17,210 nucleotides of DNA from an uncultured Oscillospiraceae bacterium (GCA_910587395.1 CAJULJ010000038.1:8304-25513), one strand, 5' to 3'; shown: positions 1 to 7,477, counted from the first letter of the stretch. Notes: generated by a model from the sequence alone, not told the origin. Made by a program: numbers and translations.

Positions 1-1
1 T

Positions 2-643
2 ATCCTCTTTGTCACCGACGTGTCCAAAACCATCGGCGGGGTGAAGGTGCTGGATAAGGTCTCCTTCATTGTGGGCCACGATGAGAAGATCGCCTTCGTG
101 GGTGACAACGAGAACGCCCACACCGCCCTGTTCAAAATCCTGTCCGGAGAGATGGAGCCAGACGAAGGCACCGTGAAATGGGGCCAGACCGCCACCTTCT
201 CCTATTTTCCCAAGGATAACACCCCCTACTTCGAGGACTGCGAGGACGATCTGGTGCAATGGCTCCGCCAGTTCTCCAAAGACCCCCAGGAGCAGTACCT
301 TCGGGGCTTTCTGGGGCGGATGCTCTTCTCCGGCGAGGAGGTCCACAAGCCGGTAAAGGTGCTGTCCGGCGGAGAAAAAGTGCGGTGCATGCTGTCCCGG
401 ATGATGCTGTCCGGGGCCAACGTGCTCATGCTGGACCAGCCCACCAACCATTTGGATTTGGAATCCATCGCCGCGCTGAACAAAGGTCTGGAAGCGGTCA
501 AGTGCAACGTGCTGGTGGCTTCCCACGACCATCAGCTCATCCAGACCGTCTGCAACCGGGTGTTCGACTTCACCGCCGAGGGCAAACTCATCGACAGCAA
601 AACCACCTACGACGAATATCTGGAAAGCCTGCATCAGCAGTAA
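2..643 (+). CDS. ABC-F family ATPase, C-terminal part (YkpA/YbiT type), 5' truncated by window edge
   Basis: This is the second nucleotide-binding domain of an ABC-F protein, a soluble tandem-ATPase family that acts on the ribosome and lacks membrane segments. The frame is open to the left edge, so the GTG at 20 is unlikely to be the real start. The visible motifs are the signature LSGGEK (residues 115-120 counted from 20), Walker B VLMLDQPTNHLD (135-146) and the H-loop ASHDHQ. The Walker A position reads GDNENAHT, which lacks the usual Gly-Lys pair (His at codon 119-121). The residue after the Walker B Asp is Gln (codon 437-439) instead of catalytic Glu. From memory, degenerate second Walker A motifs occur in the YkpA subfamily, so this is probably not decay. 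The gene ends just before a hairpin terminator. The family call is firm; which ABC-F subfamily is an inference. Confidence 0.9.
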   Translation: MLFVTDVSKTIGGVKVLDKVSFIVGHDEKIAFVGDNENAHTALFKILSGEMEPDEGTVKWGQTATFSYFPKDNTPYFEDCEDDLVQWLRQFSKDPQEQYLRGFLGRMLFSGEEVHKPVKVLSGGEKVRCMLSRMMLSGANVLMLDQPTNHLDLESIAALNKGLEAVKCNVLVASHDHQLIQTVCNRVFDFTAEGKLIDSKTTYDEYLESLHQQ

Positions 644-651
644 ACCATATC

Positions 652-690
652 AAAAAAGGAGCTTCGAGCGTTGGCTCGAAGCTCCTTTTC
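652..690. terminator. Bidirectional intrinsic terminator between convergent genes
   Basis: A perfect 16-bp stem (arms 654-669 and 674-689) encloses a 4-nt loop (670-673). It has an A run on the left and a T run on the right, so it can terminate both the ABC-F gene (+) and the ogt end of the minus-strand operon, whose stop codon begins at 694-696. Confidence 0.88.
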
Positions 691-693
691 GCG

Positions 694-1164
694 TCATGCT
701 CCGCGCTCCAGCGCCAGCAGCCGCCGCTTGACCTCCAAACCGCAGGCAAAGCCGGTAAGGGCCCCGTTTTTCCCCACCACCCGGTGACAAGGGGTGAAAA
801 TCAGCAGCGGATTGTCGTGGTTCGCCATCCCCACCGCACGGGCCGCCTTGGGGCGGCCCACTGCGGCGGCGATTTCCCCATAGGTCCGGGTCCGGCCGTA
901 GGGAATGGCCCGCAGGGCCTCCCACACCGCCTGCTGAAACTGCGTCCCATGAGGCGACAGAGGCACCGTGAACGCCTGTCGCTTTCCGGAAAAATACTCG
1001 TCCAGCTCCATCGCCGCTTGCAGCGTCAACGCAGTCTCCCCTTCCGGGGCGTCAAACTCCGAGACCTCCCGCCGGAGAAACACCCGGCTCAGGCCCTGTC
1101 CGTCGTCCATCAGACCCAGAGTGCCGATGGGGTACTCCCGGTACAGCACCGGTCCCAATTCCAT
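694..1164 (-). CDS. ogt: Methylated-DNA--[protein]-cysteine S-methyltransferase
   Basis: This suicide DNA-repair enzyme moves the methyl group from O6-methylguanine (and O4-methylthymine) onto its own cysteine. The 156-aa protein has the usual two-part layout. The C-terminal domain carries FQQAVWEALRAIPYGRTRTY with the DNA-binding helix region, then the active-site PCHRV motif, then the trailing LTGFACGLEVKRRLLALE segment. The start ATG follows a GGAGGAGA ribosome binding site. It lies only 14 bp downstream of glmS, so it is probably the last gene of an hprK-glmS-ogt transcript. No Ada-type regulatory domain is present. The residues before the active site (NPLLIFTPCHRV) differ slightly from the common NPIPIIIPCHRV but keep the reactive Cys and His. 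Confidence 0.94.
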   Translation of the reverse strand: MELGPVLYREYPIGTLGLMDDGQGLSRVFLRREVSEFDAPEGETALTLQAAMELDEYFSGKRQAFTVPLSPHGTQFQQAVWEALRAIPYGRTRTYGEIAAAVGRPKAARAVGMANHDNPLLIFTPCHRVVGKNGALTGFACGLEVKRRLLALERGA

Positions 1165-1178
1165 AGAATCTCCTCCGT

Positions 1179-3008
1179 CTATTCCACCGTCACCGATTTG
1201 GCCAGATTCCGGGGCTTGTCGATATCACACCCCCGCATGAGGGCGATGTAATAGGCCAGCAATTGCAGCGGCGCCACCCCCAGCGACGGCAGCAGCAATT
1301 CGTCCGTGTCCGGGATGGCAAAGACGCCGTTTGCCACCTTGCCCAGTTCCTCCACATGCCCCTGGGTGGTGAGGGCCAGCACATCCGCCCCCCGGCTCTT
1401 CACCTCCACCACGTTGCTCATGGCCTTTTCGAACAGCTTGGCATAGGTGGCCGCCGCCACTACCAGGGTACCGTTCTCAATGAGGGAGATGGTGCCGTGC
1501 TTCAGCTCTCCGGAGGCATAGGCCTCCGAGTGGATGTACGAAATTTCCTTCAGCTTCAGCGACCCCTCCAGTCCCAGGGCGTAATCCACATTGCGGCCGA
1601 TGAAGAAAATGGATTCGTGGTTGAAATACTGGGAGGCGTAATACTGGATGGCCTCCCGCTGCTCCAGCACCTGCTCCAGCTTGGAGGGCAGCACCAGCAG
1701 CTCCTGCACCGCCGCGTGATAGCGCTCCTCCTCTACCGTGCCTAGCCGCCGGGCCAGGTACAGCCCCAGCAGATCCAGCACCGCCAATTGGGTAGAGTAC
1801 GCCTTTGTGGTCGCCACGGCGATCTCCGGCCCCGCCCAGGTGTACAGCACCTCGTCCGACTCCCGGGCGATGGAGGAGCCTACCACATTGACAATGGACA
1901 AAATCCTGCCCCCCAACCGCCGGGCCTCCCGCAGGGCGGCCATGGTGTCCAGCGTCTCGCCGGACTGGCTGAGCACCACCACCAGGGTCCGCGGCGTAAT
2001 AATGGGCTCCATATACCGGAACTCAGAGGCCAGCGACACCTCCACCGGCAATCTCAGCAACCGCTCCAGATTGTACTTGCCCACCATACCCACGTGGTAG
2101 GACGATCCGCAGGCCACCACATACAGCCGGTCGATGTTCCGGATAAACCCGTCGTCCAGGGAGAAATCAGGCAACACAACCTCCCCGTCCTTGAGCCGTG
2201 GGAAAATGGCGCGGCGCAGCGCCTCGGGCTGCTCCATGATCTCCTTGAACATGAAGTGCTCATAGCCGCCCTTTTCCGCCGCATCAATCTCCCAGTCCAC
2301 GCGGGAGACCTCCTTCTCCACCGGCATGAGCAGGTGGTCATAACAGGCGACGCCGTCCCGGGTGAGCACCGCCAGCTCCCCGTCCTCCATGTAGATCACT
2401 TCCCGGGTGTGCTTGATGATGGCGGTGACGTCGGAGGCAAGGAAGTTGAACCCCTCTCCCAGGCCCAAAATGAGCGGGCTGTCCTTGCGCACGGCGATGA
2501 GCTTTTCCGGCTCGTCGGCACAGATGATGCCCAGGGCGTAGGCCCCCTCGATGCGGTGGAGCACCCGGCCCACGGCCTTGAGGATGTCCCCCTCGTAAAA
2601 ATATTCGATAAGCTGGGCCACCACCTCGGTATCCGTCTCGGAGGCAAAGGGCACCCCCTGGTCGATCAAAAATTGCTTGAGCTGGGCGTAATTCTCAATG
2701 ATGCCGTTGTGCACCACGGCGATGCGCCCGCTGCGGCTCACCTGGGGATGGGAGTTCACATCCGACGGCGCGCCGTGGGTTGCCCACCGGGTGTGGCCCA
2801 CGCCCAGAGTGCCGTGGATGGCCGCGCCGCCCTGGATCATGTCCGACAGCACCCGCAGACGGCCCTTGGCCTTGGCCACCTCCAGCCTTTCGCCGTCAAA
2901 GACGGCCACACCCGCCGAGTCGTATCCCCGGTACTCCAGCCGGCTCAGGCCGTCCAGCAGAATGGGCGCGGCCTCCTCGCCCCCCACAAATCCTACAATG
3001 CCACACAT
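1179..3008 (-). CDS. glmS: Glutamine--fructose-6-phosphate aminotransferase (isomerizing)
   Basis: GlmS makes glucosamine-6-phosphate from fructose-6-phosphate and glutamine, the first committed step to UDP-GlcNAc, peptidoglycan and other amino sugars. At 609 aa it has the usual length. The N-terminal glutaminase domain begins MCGIVGFVG, with the nucleophile Cys2 exposed after Met removal, followed by LEYRGYDSAG and GHTRWATHG. Two SIS sugar-isomerase domains follow, with SQSGETLDT (about residue 350) and the ISYIHSEAYASGELKHG loop (about residue 485). The C-terminus is DIDKPRNLAKSVTVE, typical of the family. The ATG at 3008 is fixed by the need for Cys at position 2. The gene is 42 nt downstream of hprK, and the gap is filled by a 23-bp tandem duplication that doubles the ribosome binding site. 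There is no room for a glmS ribozyme. Confidence 0.98.
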   Translation of the reverse strand: MCGIVGFVGGEEAAPILLDGLSRLEYRGYDSAGVAVFDGERLEVAKAKGRLRVLSDMIQGGAAIHGTLGVGHTRWATHGAPSDVNSHPQVSRSGRIAVVHNGIIENYAQLKQFLIDQGVPFASETDTEVVAQLIEYFYEGDILKAVGRVLHRIEGAYALGIICADEPEKLIAVRKDSPLILGLGEGFNFLASDVTAIIKHTREVIYMEDGELAVLTRDGVACYDHLLMPVEKEVSRVDWEIDAAEKGGYEHFMFKEIMEQPEALRRAIFPRLKDGEVVLPDFSLDDGFIRNIDRLYVVACGSSYHVGMVGKYNLERLLRLPVEVSLASEFRYMEPIITPRTLVVVLSQSGETLDTMAALREARRLGGRILSIVNVVGSSIARESDEVLYTWAGPEIAVATTKAYSTQLAVLDLLGLYLARRLGTVEEERYHAAVQELLVLPSKLEQVLEQREAIQYYASQYFNHESIFFIGRNVDYALGLEGSLKLKEISYIHSEAYASGELKHGTISLIENGTLVVAAATYAKLFEKAMSNVVEVKSRGADVLALTTQGHVEELGKVANGVFAIPDTDELLLPSLGVAPLQLLAYYIALMRGCDIDKPRNLAKSVTVE

Positions 3009-3054
3009 TTTGCATCAGTCCCTTCCCTTACTTTGCATCAGTCCCTTCCCTTAC
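3009..3054 (-). repeat. Perfect 23-bp tandem duplication over the hprK stop and glmS ribosome binding site
   Basis: Copies 3009-3031 and 3032-3054 are identical. Read on the minus strand, each contains GTAAGGGAAGGGACTGATG followed by CAAA. The upstream copy carries the hprK TAA stop (3053-3051). Each copy has a GGGAAGGGA Shine-Dalgarno-like stretch and an ATG. The upstream ATG (3038) opens a 7-codon ORF, MQSKGRD, that stops at 3015. Its TGA overlaps by one base the ATG of the second copy, which is out of frame with glmS. The layout is seen directly; an effect on translation is inference. Confidence 0.97.
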
Positions 3055-4004
3055 TGGGGATTCAGCTCCAGATACTTCTGGTCGATGTGGCTGTCCACCT
3101 GCATGGAAAACTCCAGCGCGGCGTTGTAGCCCATCTTTTTGTTCCGGTTGTTCATGGCGGCCACCTCAATGATGACGGCCAGATTCCGCCCCGGCTTCAC
3201 CGGGATGAGCAGAGTTGGGATACGCACGTCCAGCAGGGTGGTGAAGTGTTCGTCCGCGCCCAGGCGGTCGTACAGCTTGCCGTCCTGCCAAGTCTCCAGC
3301 TCGATCATCATGTCGATGGCGCTGTCAAACTTGACGGCGGACATACCGAACAGCCGCCGCACATCCACCACACCGATGCCCCGCAGCTCGATGTAGTGGC
3401 GGATGAGCTCCGGCGCGGTGCCCACCAGTCCGCCCTTGGGGTCCCGCCGGATCTCCACCGCGTCGTCAGCGATAAGCCGGTGGCCGCGCTTGACCAGCTC
3501 AATGGCGGTCTCGCTCTTGCCCACGCCGGACTCCCCGGCCAGCAGAACCCCCTCGCCGTATACCTCCACCAGCACGCCGTGGCGGGTGATGGTGGGTGAC
3601 AGCGCCGTGCGCAGGTAGGCGATCATGGTACTCATGATGTTGGCCGTGTTCTCCTGGGTGCTGAGGATCACCTGCTCATGCTTTTTCGCCATTTCCATGC
3701 ACTCCGGGTAGGGCTTCAGCCCCCGTGCAAAAATGACCGCCGGGGTGTGATAGGAGAACAGGGTGTCGAACACCGCCGCCCGTTTCTCCTGAGAGATACC
3801 CTCCAGGTAGGAGATCTCCACCAGCCCCAGCAGCTGCATCCGCTCCTTGTCAAAATAATCGAAAAAGCCGGTGAGCTGGAGGCCGGGCCGGTTCACGTCC
3901 TCAATGGTAATCAACCGCTCCCGGTAGCCCTCCGGGCCATACAGCACGTCCAGATGGAAGGTATCGATGATGCTGCCCAGCTTGATGCCAGTCTTGCTCG
4001 CCAC
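3051..4004 (-). CDS. hprK: HPr kinase/phosphorylase
   Basis: This bifunctional enzyme phosphorylates Ser46 of HPr (and Crh where present) and reverses the reaction, setting carbon catabolite repression through CcpA in Firmicutes. The N-terminal domain is followed by a P-loop kinase domain with GESGVGKSETA, then the HRLIADDAVEIR segment, the IELRGIGVVDV family signature and the C-terminal PVKPGRNLAVIIEVAAMN. The open frame extends to a GTG at 4013, but that codon sits 1 nt from AAGGAG. The next GTG at 4004 has a 9-nt spacing, so I prefer it (317 aa, close to the usual 310-320). The gene is first in an apparent hprK-glmS-ogt operon. Its stop codon lies inside a 23-bp duplication. An extended -10 promoter is just upstream. 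Confidence 0.96.
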   Translation of the reverse strand: MASKTGIKLGSIIDTFHLDVLYGPEGYRERLITIEDVNRPGLQLTGFFDYFDKERMQLLGLVEISYLEGISQEKRAAVFDTLFSYHTPAVIFARGLKPYPECMEMAKKHEQVILSTQENTANIMSTMIAYLRTALSPTITRHGVLVEVYGEGVLLAGESGVGKSETAIELVKRGHRLIADDAVEIRRDPKGGLVGTAPELIRHYIELRGIGVVDVRRLFGMSAVKFDSAIDMMIELETWQDGKLYDRLGADEHFTTLLDVRIPTLLIPVKPGRNLAVIIEVAAMNNRNKKMGYNAALEFSMQVDSHIDQKYLELNPQ

Positions 4005-4040
4005 CGCAGTCACACTCCTTTTGCAATATATTCGATTTAT

Positions 4041-4049
4041 ATTCTAACA
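4041..4049 (-). promoter_or_regulatory. Probable extended -10 promoter for hprK
   Basis: On the minus strand the sequence reads TGTTAGAAT, a TGn-extended -10 box (TAGAAT at 4046-4041). No convincing -35 element lies 17 bp upstream, only T-rich sequence. It would give a leader of about 30 nt before the GTG at 4004. Confidence 0.5.
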
Positions 4050-4092
4050 CATACCCTTCCCGAAAAAAATAGTAAATCCATCAAATTCACAC

Positions 4093-4121
4093 TTGATTTT
4101 TCTGTCCCTCTATGGTAGCAT
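4093..4121 (+). promoter_or_regulatory. Promoter for rpmB
   Basis: TTGATT (4093-4098), a 17-bp spacer and TAGCAT (4116-4121) with a TG extension at 4113-4114 form a sigma-A-type promoter. An overlapping CATAAT at 4119-4124 is an alternative -10. The leader to the rpmB ATG at 4172 would be about 44 nt. Confidence 0.6.
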
Positions 4122-4171
4122 AATGTAGTTATCGTTTGAGCGAATTCCAACCAGCGAGGAGGTTAGACAAT

Positions 4172-4360
4172 ATGGCCAAATGCGAGTTCTGCGGCAAGGG
4201 CGTGAACTTTGGCATCCAGGTGTCCCATTCTCACCGCCGATCCAACCGTACCTGGAAGCCCAACGTCAAGCGCGTCAAGGCTGTGGTGGACGGCGCTCCC
4301 AAGCACGTCTATGTGTGCACCCGCTGCCTCCGCTCCGGCAAGGTCACCCGCGCCGTGTGA
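4172..4360 (+). CDS. rpmB: 50S ribosomal protein L28
   Basis: This is a 62-aa structural protein of the large ribosomal subunit. It starts MAKCEFCGKG and contains HSHRRSNRTWKPN, the L28 hallmark, and ends CTRCLRSGKVTRAV. The two CxxC pairs (CEFC near the N-terminus, CTRC near the C-terminus) make it the zinc-binding form. The ATG at 4172 is 8 nt after GAGGAGGT. An upstream in-frame ATG at 4136 has no ribosome binding site and would add residues absent from the family. It is monocistronic, with its own promoter and terminator, and is the only plus-strand gene between two minus-strand operons. Confidence 0.97.
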   Translation: MAKCEFCGKGVNFGIQVSHSHRRSNRTWKPNVKRVKAVVDGAPKHVYVCTRCLRSGKVTRAV

Positions 4361-4383
4361 TTCCATAAGGATAGGGAAGCAAG

Positions 4384-4419
4384 ACCGGGCCCCGCGCAAT
4401 GCGCGGGGCCCGGTTTTTT
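4384..4419 (+). terminator. Intrinsic terminator of rpmB
   Basis: A perfect 14-bp, very GC-rich stem (4384-4397 with 4401-4414) has a 3-nt loop and a T run to 4419. The T run contains the stop codon of the convergent plsY gene (4418-4420). On the minus strand there is no good U tract, so it serves mainly rpmB. Confidence 0.9.
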
Positions 4420-5215
4420 ATACCTTTTCCTCGGGTTCCGCAGTCTGCTCAGGCGCTTCCCCGTCCTTGGGCTCAGATTCGGTTGTCTCAGGCGCAGGCT
4501 TTTCCTCCTCCGCCCCAGGGGCCGGTTCTTTCTTGCGGAAGGAAAACTTGCGCTCATTTCCTTGAACCAGGCGCACCATGTTTCCCCGGTGCCCCCACAG
4601 CAGCAGCCCGCCCATGACGGCAGCCAGCAGCAGGATCAGCGGGTCCTGGTATACCACCCAGGACGCCACGATAAAAGACGCCCCGCCCCAGCAGGAACCC
4701 AGAGACACATACCGGGTGGCGGCCACCAACACGATGAAGCCGCCCCACACCGTCACGGGAATGATCCAGCTGGGCAGCACACCGCCCCCGCCGACACCGA
4801 TTACGATGGCCACAGCGCTGCCGCTCAGCACCCCCTTGCCCCCTCGGAACTGGAAGGTACAGGGGAACATATGCCCGATCATACAGAAGGCGCCCGCCCA
4901 ATACTTGGACAGTGTGACCAGCTCCGGCGAGATGTGCCCGGCGATGAACATGGCGAACAGCACCGCCAGCACCGCCTTCACCGCGTCGCTGAGGATGACC
5001 GCCAGGGTCAGCGGCCCGCCAAAGGTCCGGTAGAAGTTGGTCAGACCCGCGTTTCCGCTGCCGTGCTCTCGGATATCGTCCCGCAGGATGTAGCGGGACA
5101 CCAACACGGCGCCGTTAAAGCACCCCAGGAAATAGGCCACCACCGCCACACCGATGGCCGCCACCGCCAGCCAGCCGGGGCTGACACTGGCCGCTTCCAG
5201 CATACGAGAATTCAT
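4418..5215 (-). CDS. plsY: Acyl-phosphate:glycerol-3-phosphate acyltransferase PlsY
   Basis: PlsY is an integral membrane enzyme that transfers an acyl group from acyl-phosphate to sn-glycerol-3-phosphate, the first step of phospholipid synthesis in Firmicutes. The three conserved loops are visible: GSGNAGLTNFYRTFG, GHMFPCTFQFRGGKGV and GHRGNMVRLVQGNERK, separated by hydrophobic membrane segments. The frame extends to a TTG at 5221 only 1 nt from AAGGAGGA. The ATG at 5215 has a 7-nt spacing and is preferred (265 aa). It is 2 nt after the der stop, so the two are translationally linked. The last 45 or so residues form a Pro/Glu-rich, probably disordered acidic tail, making the protein longer than the usual 195-215 aa. 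Confidence 0.93.
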   Translation of the reverse strand: MNSRMLEAASVSPGWLAVAAIGVAVVAYFLGCFNGAVLVSRYILRDDIREHGSGNAGLTNFYRTFGGPLTLAVILSDAVKAVLAVLFAMFIAGHISPELVTLSKYWAGAFCMIGHMFPCTFQFRGGKGVLSGSAVAIVIGVGGGGVLPSWIIPVTVWGGFIVLVAATRYVSLGSCWGGASFIVASWVVYQDPLILLLAAVMGGLLLWGHRGNMVRLVQGNERKFSFRKKEPAPGAEEEKPAPETTESEPKDGEAPEQTAEPEEKV

Positions 5216-5217
5216 AG

Positions 5218-6546
5218 TCAATCCTCCTTATCGCCTTTTTGTCGGATGGTAATGCGCACCGGGGTGCCGGTCAGACCGAAGGTGGCCCGGATCTGGTTTT
5301 CCAGATAGCGCTGGTAGGAAAAATGGAACAGCTTGGCGTCGTTGCAAAAGATGACGAAATGTGGGGGCTTCACCCCGATCTGCGTCATATAGTAGATTTT
5401 CAGCCGCTTTCCCTTGTCCGTAGGCGGCTGTACCCGGGCCTGGGCGTCGTTGAGCACCTGGTTGAGCACCCCGGTGGGAATGCGCATGGCGGCCTGATTG
5501 ACCACGTTGTCGATGAGGGCGAACAGCTTATCCACCCGCTGGCCGGTGAGGGCGGAGATGAACAGCACCGGGGCGTAGGTCATGTAGGACAGGTCCCGGC
5601 GGACGTCCTCCTCCATGCGCTGCATGGTCTTGCCGTCCTTCTCAATGGCATCCCACTTGTTCACCACGATGATGCAGGCCTTCCCCGCCTCGTGGGCCAG
5701 CCCGGCCACCTTGGTGTCCTGCTCGGTAACCCCCTCCTGGGCGTCGATCATAATGACACACACGTCGCTGCGCTCGATGGCCATGGTGGCCCGGAGGACG
5801 GAGAACTTCTCCACCCGGTCGTCCACCTTGGACTTTTTCCGCATACCCGCAGTGTCGATGATGAGGAACTTGCCCCATTCGTTCTCCAGATAGCTGTCCA
5901 CCGCGTCCCGGGTGGTACCCGCCACGTTGGACACGATGACCCGCTCCTGGCCCAAAATCCGGTTCACCAGAGAGGATTTGCCCACGTTGGGCTTGCCGAT
6001 GATGGCCACCTTGACCACATCGTCCTCCTCTTCCTCCCCGTCCGACGGGGGGAAAAACTCGAAGCAGGCGTCCAGCAGGTCCCCGGTGCCGTGGCCGTGG
6101 ACGGCGGAAACGGGGTACGGATCACCCAGCCCCAGGTTGTAGAACTCGTACATGTCCGGGTCGTTGTGCCCGGTGGAGTCCATCTTGTTCACCGCCAGAA
6201 CCACCGGCTTCCGGGAGCGCTGGAGCATCCCGGCCACCTCCTGGTCGGCGGCGGTCATGCCGGTGCGGATGTCGCATACAAAAACGATCACCGTGGCGGC
6301 GTGAATAGCGATCTCCGCCTGCTCACGCATAAAGGACAAAATCTGGTCGTCGGTCCCCGGCTCGATGCCGCCGGTGTCCACCAGGTCGAAGGTGCGGCCC
6401 CGCCACTCGGCCTGGGCGTACAGCCGGTCGCGGGTGACGCCCGGCGTGTCCTCCACGATGGACAGGCGTTTGCCGGTCAGCTTATTGAACAGCATGGACT
6501 TGCCCACGTTGGGGCGGCCCACAATGGCCACCAGGGGCTTTGCCAT
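5218..6546 (-). CDS. der: Ribosome biogenesis GTPase Der (EngA)
   Basis: Der is an essential tandem GTPase for 50S subunit assembly. Both G domains are complete. The first has GRPNVGKS, DTGG and NKMD; the second has GKPNVGKSSLVN, DTAG and NKWD. A C-terminal KH-like domain (about the last 100 residues, with PPHFVIFCND and NQIRATFGLTGTPVRI) follows. The frame runs up to 6588, but the ATG at 6546 follows AGGAGGG at good spacing and begins MAKPLVAIVGRPNVGKS, as the family does (442 aa). It heads a der-plsY pair. Confidence 0.97.
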   Translation of the reverse strand: MAKPLVAIVGRPNVGKSMLFNKLTGKRLSIVEDTPGVTRDRLYAQAEWRGRTFDLVDTGGIEPGTDDQILSFMREQAEIAIHAATVIVFVCDIRTGMTAADQEVAGMLQRSRKPVVLAVNKMDSTGHNDPDMYEFYNLGLGDPYPVSAVHGHGTGDLLDACFEFFPPSDGEEEEDDVVKVAIIGKPNVGKSSLVNRILGQERVIVSNVAGTTRDAVDSYLENEWGKFLIIDTAGMRKKSKVDDRVEKFSVLRATMAIERSDVCVIMIDAQEGVTEQDTKVAGLAHEAGKACIIVVNKWDAIEKDGKTMQRMEEDVRRDLSYMTYAPVLFISALTGQRVDKLFALIDNVVNQAAMRIPTGVLNQVLNDAQARVQPPTDKGKRLKIYYMTQIGVKPPHFVIFCNDAKLFHFSYQRYLENQIRATFGLTGTPVRITIRQKGDKED

Positions 6547-6621
6547 AGTATCCCTCCTATCGGTCATACAGCGGCTGGAAGCCCGCACATATTCCGAAAA
6601 GCGGCGGGCAATATTTCACGT

Positions 6622-6640
6622 ATTATAAGGTAGTATAACA
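6622..6640 (-). promoter_or_regulatory. Candidate -10 region for der-plsY
   Basis: The minus strand shows two overlapping candidates: TGTTATACT (TGn-extended, 6640-6632) and TATAAT (6627-6622). Neither has a clear -35 box. The resulting leader of about 70 nt contains a small GCCCGC/GCGGGC hairpin (6581-6586 with 6604-6609). Confidence 0.4.
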
Positions 6641-6695
6641 AATCCGCAGAAAAAAAGATAGGGGGAAACAGGAAAATTTCCGGGGAGAAAGTAAC

Positions 6696-6726
6696 AAAAA
6701 AAGCTGCCGCTTTTGCGGCAGCTTTT
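6696..6726 (-). terminator. Intrinsic terminator of yceD-rpmF
   Basis: A 12-bp perfect stem (6699-6710 with 6715-6726) with a tetraloop is followed on the minus strand by a run of seven T (the A run 6696-6702). It lies 10 nt after the rpmF stop. Confidence 0.9.
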
Positions 6727-6736
6727 CCCGTTTCTA

Positions 6737-6919
6737 TTACTTCTCGGCAGGGGCGACCTCACGGCCATTGTAGGTCATGCAGTTCTTGCACACGCGGTGG
6801 GGCAGGGTGACGGTACCGCACTTGGGGCAGGTGTTGATACCGGGAGTCTCCAACTTCCACACGGAGCTGCGGCGCTTGTTCCTGCGCTGCTTGGATACTT
6901 TACTCTTCGGGACGGCCAT
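6737..6919 (-). CDS. rpmF: 50S ribosomal protein L32
   Basis: This is a 60-aa large-subunit protein. It begins MAVPKSKVSKQRRNKRRSS, the L32 hallmark, and carries a zinc-ribbon CPKCG ... CKNC. The ATG follows AAGGAGGTGT. It sits 42 bp downstream of yceD (DUF177), the conserved bacterial pairing, and is followed by a strong terminator. The usual next neighbour plsX is absent; der-plsY follow instead. Confidence 0.97.
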   Translation of the reverse strand: MAVPKSKVSKQRRNKRRSSVWKLETPGINTCPKCGTVTLPHRVCKNCMTYNGREVAPAEK

Positions 6920-6961
6920 TTTGACACCTCCTTATTTGGTCAATGTCCGTGGACATACAGC

Positions 6962-7477
6962 CTACTGGTCTGATCCTCCCTCTGGCTCCAACAGCTGGGT
7001 CAGCTTGGCCCACCTGGGGTCGATCTCCTTCTTGCAGCGGCACTTTTCCACGTTCAAGTCCACGCCGCAACCGGGGCAAAGCCCCTTGCAATCCTCAGAG
7101 CAGAGGTTTTTCGTGTCCATTTCAAGGAGGAATACCTCCCGCATCAGCTCGTCCAGCTCCAGCTCGCCCCCCTCATTCAGCAGAACGATATCGCCGCTCT
7201 CCTCATTGGCCAGCTCAAAGGCCAAGAGGGTCTCGTACTCCACCGTCTTCTCCCGCTCAAAGGGCTTGGCGCACCGGTCGCAGGTGAGCGACAGCACCGT
7301 GTCCAGCTGGGCCTGCAGCTCCAGGGCTCCCGCCCGGTTGCGCACCTGACCTTCCACACGGACAGGCTGAACAAAGGGCCGGACCCCATACCACTCCATA
7401 TCGGACAGATCCACTTGGAGCACGAAGGGCAGCACCGCGCCGGGCTGTTGGGCTAAGGGCTTCAAATCCAGTTTCAT
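6962..7477 (-). CDS. yceD: YceD/DUF177 family protein (large ribosomal RNA accumulation protein)
   Basis: The 171-aa protein belongs to the YceD/DUF177 family, tied to 23S rRNA accumulation and almost always encoded next to rpmF, as here. The N-terminal half is a beta-rich region with the CDRC motif in LSLTCDRCAKPFERE. The middle is acidic (ELELDELMREVFLLE). The C-terminus carries a cysteine cluster, LCSEDCKGLCPGCGVDLN followed by CRC, suggesting a metal site; that is my inference. The ATG follows GAGGTG. A perfect consensus promoter lies just upstream. The exact biochemical role of the family is not settled. Confidence 0.93.
   Translation of the reverse strand: MKLDLKPLAQQPGAVLPFVLQVDLSDMEWYGVRPFVQPVRVEGQVRNRAGALELQAQLDTVLSLTCDRCAKPFEREKTVEYETLLAFELANEESGDIVLLNEGGELELDELMREVFLLEMDTKNLCSEDCKGLCPGCGVDLNVEKCRCKKEIDPRWAKLTQLLEPEGGSDQ

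Noticed and set aside
3009..3050. glmS ribozyme (riboswitch) upstream of glmS
   Set aside because: The gap to hprK is 42 nt and is filled by the tandem duplication; the ribozyme needs well over 100 nt.
3009..3054. CRISPR-like repeat
   Set aside because: There are only two directly adjacent copies with no spacers; it is a simple tandem duplication.
1788..3599. Long plus-strand open frame opposite glmS and hprK
   Set aside because: It crosses two certain genes on the other strand, has no family motif and has antisense-like composition.
5239..6633. 464-codon plus-strand frame opposite der
   Set aside because: It is an antisense shadow of Der with runs of His, Gly and Val and no recognisable domain.
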